From Nonomuraea candida (lineage in GTDB: Bacteria; Actinomycetota; Actinomycetes; Streptosporangiales; Streptosporangiaceae): 64,000 nucleotides of DNA. The DNA is taken from contig NZ_JOAG01000049.1 of NCBI RefSeq assembly GCF_000725485.1, positions 3,090 through 67,089 on the forward strand, read 5' to 3'. Position numbers and translations under genes: made by a program. Below are positions 61,309-64,000 of the stretch, piece by piece (the stretch's first letter is position 1; each line of letters starts with the position of its first letter). The notes under the pieces are model-generated. The model saw nothing but the letters and a program-made list of their open reading frames with translations, was not told the DNA's origin and made no database searches.

Positions 61309-62595
61309 ATGATCGCCCTGCTGCGTGCGGCCGTGCCGCTCTATCTGGCGATGACCGCGGGCATGCTGGGCTCGCTGGTCGTCACCTCGGTGCTCGGCAA
61401 TCATGACACGGTCACGCTCGCCGCCTTCGCCGTGGTGACCGCCGTGCTCACCCCGGCGAGCGCGGCGGTGCAGGGCGCGCTGCGCGGGCTGGGGCCGTTC
61501 GTGGCGCCCCACCGCGACGAGCCCGCGGCGGCCGTGCCGATCGTGCGGGACGCGCGCTGACTCAGCCTGGCGACGGGGACGGCCGGCGCGCTCGTCATGT
61601 TGTGCCTGCCGCTGCTCGCGGCCCTGGCCGGGGTGCCGCCCGAGGTGGTGCGGGAGATCGGCTGGCTGCCCTGCTTCCTCGCGGTCTATCTCCTGGTCTT
61701 CGCCTCCACCGGGGGCGCGAGCACCATCCTGGTCGCGCTGGGGCGCAGCCGCCACGTGTTGTGGCCGACGCTCGCCTTCGGGATCGGGCTCGGCGGCCTC
61801 ACCGCCGCGCTGGTGCCCTCGCTCGGGCTGACCGGGGTGGGCATCGCCTGGGTGGTCTCGGGCGTGGTGGCGGCGGCCGTGGCCGCGGTCAGCCTGCGCC
61901 GCGCGCTCGGGCGGCCCATCGGGCAGGGGCGGCCCAGGCCGCGGGAGATCGCGAAGCTGGCGAAGGTGAGCGTCCCGCTGGCGGGGACGGTGCTCGTCAA
62001 GTTCGGGGTGCTGGGGTTCGTGACCTTCGCGGCGAGCACCACGAGCGCGCGCGACACCGCCGCCCACGCGGTGCTGACCACGCTCGCCGGGCTCATGATG
62101 ATGGCCTCGCTCTCCGTCGCCCAGGCCGCGGTGCCCGAGGTGGCCCGCGCCGCCGACGCGGCGGGGGCGCGGCGGGCCCACCGGACCGCGGTCGTCCTCG
62201 CCACCATGGGCACGCTCGTGGTGGCGGGGCTGCTGCTCGGGTTCGGGGAGCGGGTGCTGGTCCTGTTCAGCGACGACCCGGCGGTGCGGGAACGGGTGCT
62301 GGCGCTGCTGCCGCTGATGCTGGCGTCGGCGCTGCTGGACGCCGCCCAGGCGGTGCAGGGCACCGGGCTCACCGCGCTCAAGCGCTCGGGCGCCGGCCTG
62401 CTCTCCTTCGCCATCGGGTACGGGCTGCTGGTCGTGGCCACCGTGCCCGTGGCCCGCGCGTGGGGGATCACCGGGTTGTGGGCGGCCATGGCGGTGGCCA
62501 ACGGGCTGCTGGTGGTGCTGCAGGGCGCCGGGTTCCACCGCCACAGCGCCAGAGTCGGCCTGACCCCCGCCCCGGACGCCCCGCCCGCCCGCTGA
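61309..62595 (+). pseudogene. MATE-family efflux gene interrupted by an in-frame TGA
   Basis: The 428-codon frame encodes a MATE-type membrane protein from MIALLRAAVPLYLAMTAGML to the end, but codon 84 is TGA (61558-61560: CGC TGA CTC). Both sides keep the same frame, hydrophobic pattern and codon use. The downstream part (LATGTAGALVMLCLPLLAAL onward) holds most of the helices. One base change from CGA or TGG would explain it. The first segment alone (83 residues) cannot form a transporter. TGA followed by CT is a leaky context, so low-level readthrough is possible. No selenocysteine element is seen. Confidence 0.75.
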
Positions 62596-62597
62596 CG

Positions 62598-62653
62598 GCC
62601 GGGACGCCGGGATGCCGGGACGCCGGGATGCCGGGACGCCGGGACGCCGGGCC
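62598..62653. repeat. 8-bp tandem repeat after the MATE gene
   Basis: Six copies of GCCGGGAC or GCCGGGAT and a partial seventh, beginning two bases after the MATE stop codon. The alternation C/T suggests an original 16-bp unit. Confidence 0.9.
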
Positions 62654-62719
62654 GCCCGGGCGGTGGCGGGGGCGGTGGCGCGGTGGCGGGTCGCGGCGGG
62701 GCGGCGGGTCGTGGTGGGG

Positions 62720-63907
62720 TCAGAAGCCGGGCAGGGCGAAGTCGCCGGCCCAGGCCCGGTGCGAGTAGGTGGCCAGCAGGCGCACCCGGCCGCTGCGCAC
62801 GTCGATCGCGTACACCCGCTCGCCCATCGTCGGCGGCTCCCCCTTCTTCCACCCGCGCACCGGGTCCGCGTCGTCCGTGCCGGTCACCATCACCTCGCCG
62901 GAGCCGAGCCAGCCGCCGATCCGCCGCACCCGGAAGCCCGCGGGCGCGTCGCGGAAGCGGGCCCGGCCGAGCACCTCGCCGGTGGCGGCGTCCAGGGTGA
63001 CCAGCGTGTCGTGGGCCTTGGTGACGAGTGCGTCCGAGGTCTCCGCGCCGTCGATGCAGGGCAGGACGCGCCCGTCGGGGGACAGGCCGCCGTACTGGCG
63101 TGCGTCGTCCCGGGCCGGTGAGAGCACGCTGACCCGCCCGTCCTCCAGCCGGCCCAGCCGGTCGCGGCCGTCCCTCAGGATGACGGGGGCGCCGCCGTTC
63201 CCGACCTGCTCCACGAACCAGCCCTCGGGCACCTCGGTCACCTCGGCGCTCGACATGTCCACCACGACGGCCGGCAGGCCGGCCGCGCTGACGGACAGGA
63301 AGCGGCCGTCCGGCGACAGCCGTATGAGACTGCCGCCCTTGACCATCGCCGCCCTCGGGAAGAGCCGGGGCGTCACCAGGATCGTGCCGTCGGCCAGGTC
63401 GCGTACGGCGAACCGGTCGGTGCCGGCCTGGTAGTAGGCGATCTTCCGGCCGTCGGCGGAAATGGCCAGGGGGCCGCCGGTGTTCATATAGTTGGCGGAG
63501 GTCTGCTCGGTGTAGACGCTCACCGCGTCCGGCACCCGGAAGCTCTGGCCGCCCCGCGTCACCACCTTCCACTGGGCGCACTCCTGGTCGAAGGTGTGGG
63601 TGTTCTTCCGGTGGTCCCACCGCCTGCCGCAGAAGTCGTAGTACGCGTACGCCGCGGGCTCGACGCCGCGCTCGGGCAGCACGTCCGTCACCGTGCCGGT
63701 GATCGTGTCCCGGTCGGACGGCGTGGTGAGGAACGCGGTCGCGCCGAGGGTCATCGCCACCAGCACGGCCGCCACCGAGCCGGCCACCGAGCCGACCACC
63801 GCCGCCCGGCGCCGCCGCGCCCCGCGCACGGCCCGCTCGGCGAGGCCGTCGTCCCCGTCGGGCGCCTGCGCGGCGATCCGCCGCAACTCGTCACTGAACC
63901 TGGTCAC
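62720..63907 (-). CDS. Membrane-anchored protein with beta-propeller-like outer domain
   Basis: 395 residues. A cytoplasmic N-terminus of about 35 residues (MTRFSDELRRIAAQAP then RGARRRR) leads to one membrane helix (VVGSVAGSVAAVLVAMTLGATAFL). The outer part has WD40/TolB-like blades: LAISADGRKIAYYQ, RLSPDGRFLSVSA and GLSPDGRVLPC. The layout resembles proteins encoded after ECF sigma factors. The GTG at 63907 shares one base with the stop of an upstream frame (TAGTG), implying coupling. Confidence 0.85.
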   Translation of the reverse strand: MTRFSDELRRIAAQAPDGDDGLAERAVRGARRRRAAVVGSVAGSVAAVLVAMTLGATAFLTTPSDRDTITGTVTDVLPERGVEPAAYAYYDFCGRRWDHRKNTHTFDQECAQWKVVTRGGQSFRVPDAVSVYTEQTSANYMNTGGPLAISADGRKIAYYQAGTDRFAVRDLADGTILVTPRLFPRAAMVKGGSLIRLSPDGRFLSVSAAGLPAVVVDMSSAEVTEVPEGWFVEQVGNGGAPVILRDGRDRLGRLEDGRVSVLSPARDDARQYGGLSPDGRVLPCIDGAETSDALVTKAHDTLVTLDAATGEVLGRARFRDAPAGFRVRRIGGWLGSGEVMVTGTDDADPVRGWKKGEPPTMGERVYAIDVRSGRVRLLATYSHRAWAGDFALPGF

Positions 63908-64000
63908 TAGGGCACCATCCTTACTGCGAGGCCCGCGTAGGGTCTTGTGGAAGGGACTCGGCGGGAGCCGGGGTGACGGCCTGGTTCGGTCGCCTGTGAA
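63907..64000 (-). CDS. 3' end of an upstream gene, possibly a sigma factor
   Basis: An open frame enters from the right edge and stops at TAG 63907-63909, overlapping the next GTG by one base. Only about 30 residues are visible (ending GLAVRMVP). The position before a short-cytoplasmic-tail membrane protein suggests an ECF sigma factor, but the sequence is too short to identify. Confidence 0.35.
   Translation of the reverse strand, partial: SQATEPGRHPGSRRVPSTRPYAGLAVRMVP

Noticed and set aside
61558..61560. Selenocysteine at the in-frame TGA of the MATE gene
   Set aside because: No MATE selenoprotein is known to me, the position is not catalytic, and no selenocysteine insertion hairpin is apparent just downstream.

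Overview
The window is chromosomal DNA of a high-GC actinomycete. Evidence: GC-rich third codon positions, many GTG and some TTG starts, a paired XPB-type helicase and helicase-associated protein, DUF1707, DUF2530, DUF3027 and DUF3263 proteins, a mycosin-type protease and a CIRCE-controlled solitary groEL2. From remembered gene order the closest fit is the Streptosporangiales (Nonomuraea or Streptosporangium type); that is an inference. I see no rRNA, tRNA, CRISPR array, insertion sequence or prophage.

Layout. 1-7.3 kb, minus strand: an unrecognised membrane protein cut by the window edge, argS, a CtpE-like P-type ATPase, plsX and a DUF1707 protein. 7.3-10.2 kb: a KamA-like radical SAM protein and a glycine-rich secreted protein. 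10.8-13.4 kb: a TagGH-like polysaccharide exporter. 13.9-19.6 kb: a five-gene oligopeptide/dipeptide ABC importer with a strongly structured oppA-oppB spacer. 19.6-24.1 kb: a thiolase-fold/DUF35 pair behind a KstR2-like operator, a solitary mycosin with a proline-rich partner, and a SAM hydrolase. 24.2-28.8 kb: DUF3263, otsB, a secreted protein, an MFS carrier and otsA (trehalose synthesis). 28.8-33.6 kb: an ECF sigma factor, then a SAM-I riboswitch leading a threonine-synthase-like enzyme and a MoaD/ThiS-like sulfur carrier, then cspA and groEL2 with two CIRCE operators. I recall the last four as the Streptomyces coelicolor SCO4293-SCO4296 order. 33.7-50.7 kb: a small secreted protein, a PEBP protein, a HelD-like factor, XPB helicase, an acyl-CoA ligase, a degenerate P-loop protein, the XPB-partner protein, TetR, a HAD phosphatase, a CspB-like protein, an Rv0876c-like MFS protein and a DUF3027 protein. 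Much of this recalls Mycobacterium tuberculosis Rv0861c-Rv0877. 50.8-64 kb: a sacsin-like ATPase, a Tap-like lipoprotein hydrolase, DUF2530, an NCS2 purine permease, MarR-MFS, ThpR, an aldo/keto reductase, a MATE gene broken by an in-frame TGA, and a membrane-anchored beta-propeller-like protein.

The two most interesting things I see are these. (1) A SAM-I riboswitch controls a threonine-synthase-like gene followed by a thiocarboxylate-type sulfur carrier. This fits an O-phosphohomoserine-to-homocysteine route better than plain threonine synthesis. (2) At about a dozen gene 3' ends, the last bases of the gene (often including the stop codon) or the bases just after it are tandemly duplicated into the downstream spacer. 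The repeat sequence differs at every locus, so this is not a dispersed repeat family. In-frame repeat expansions also occur inside several genes. There are two apparently broken genes: a nonsense codon in MATE and a frameshift in a small conserved-looking gene at 45.8 kb.
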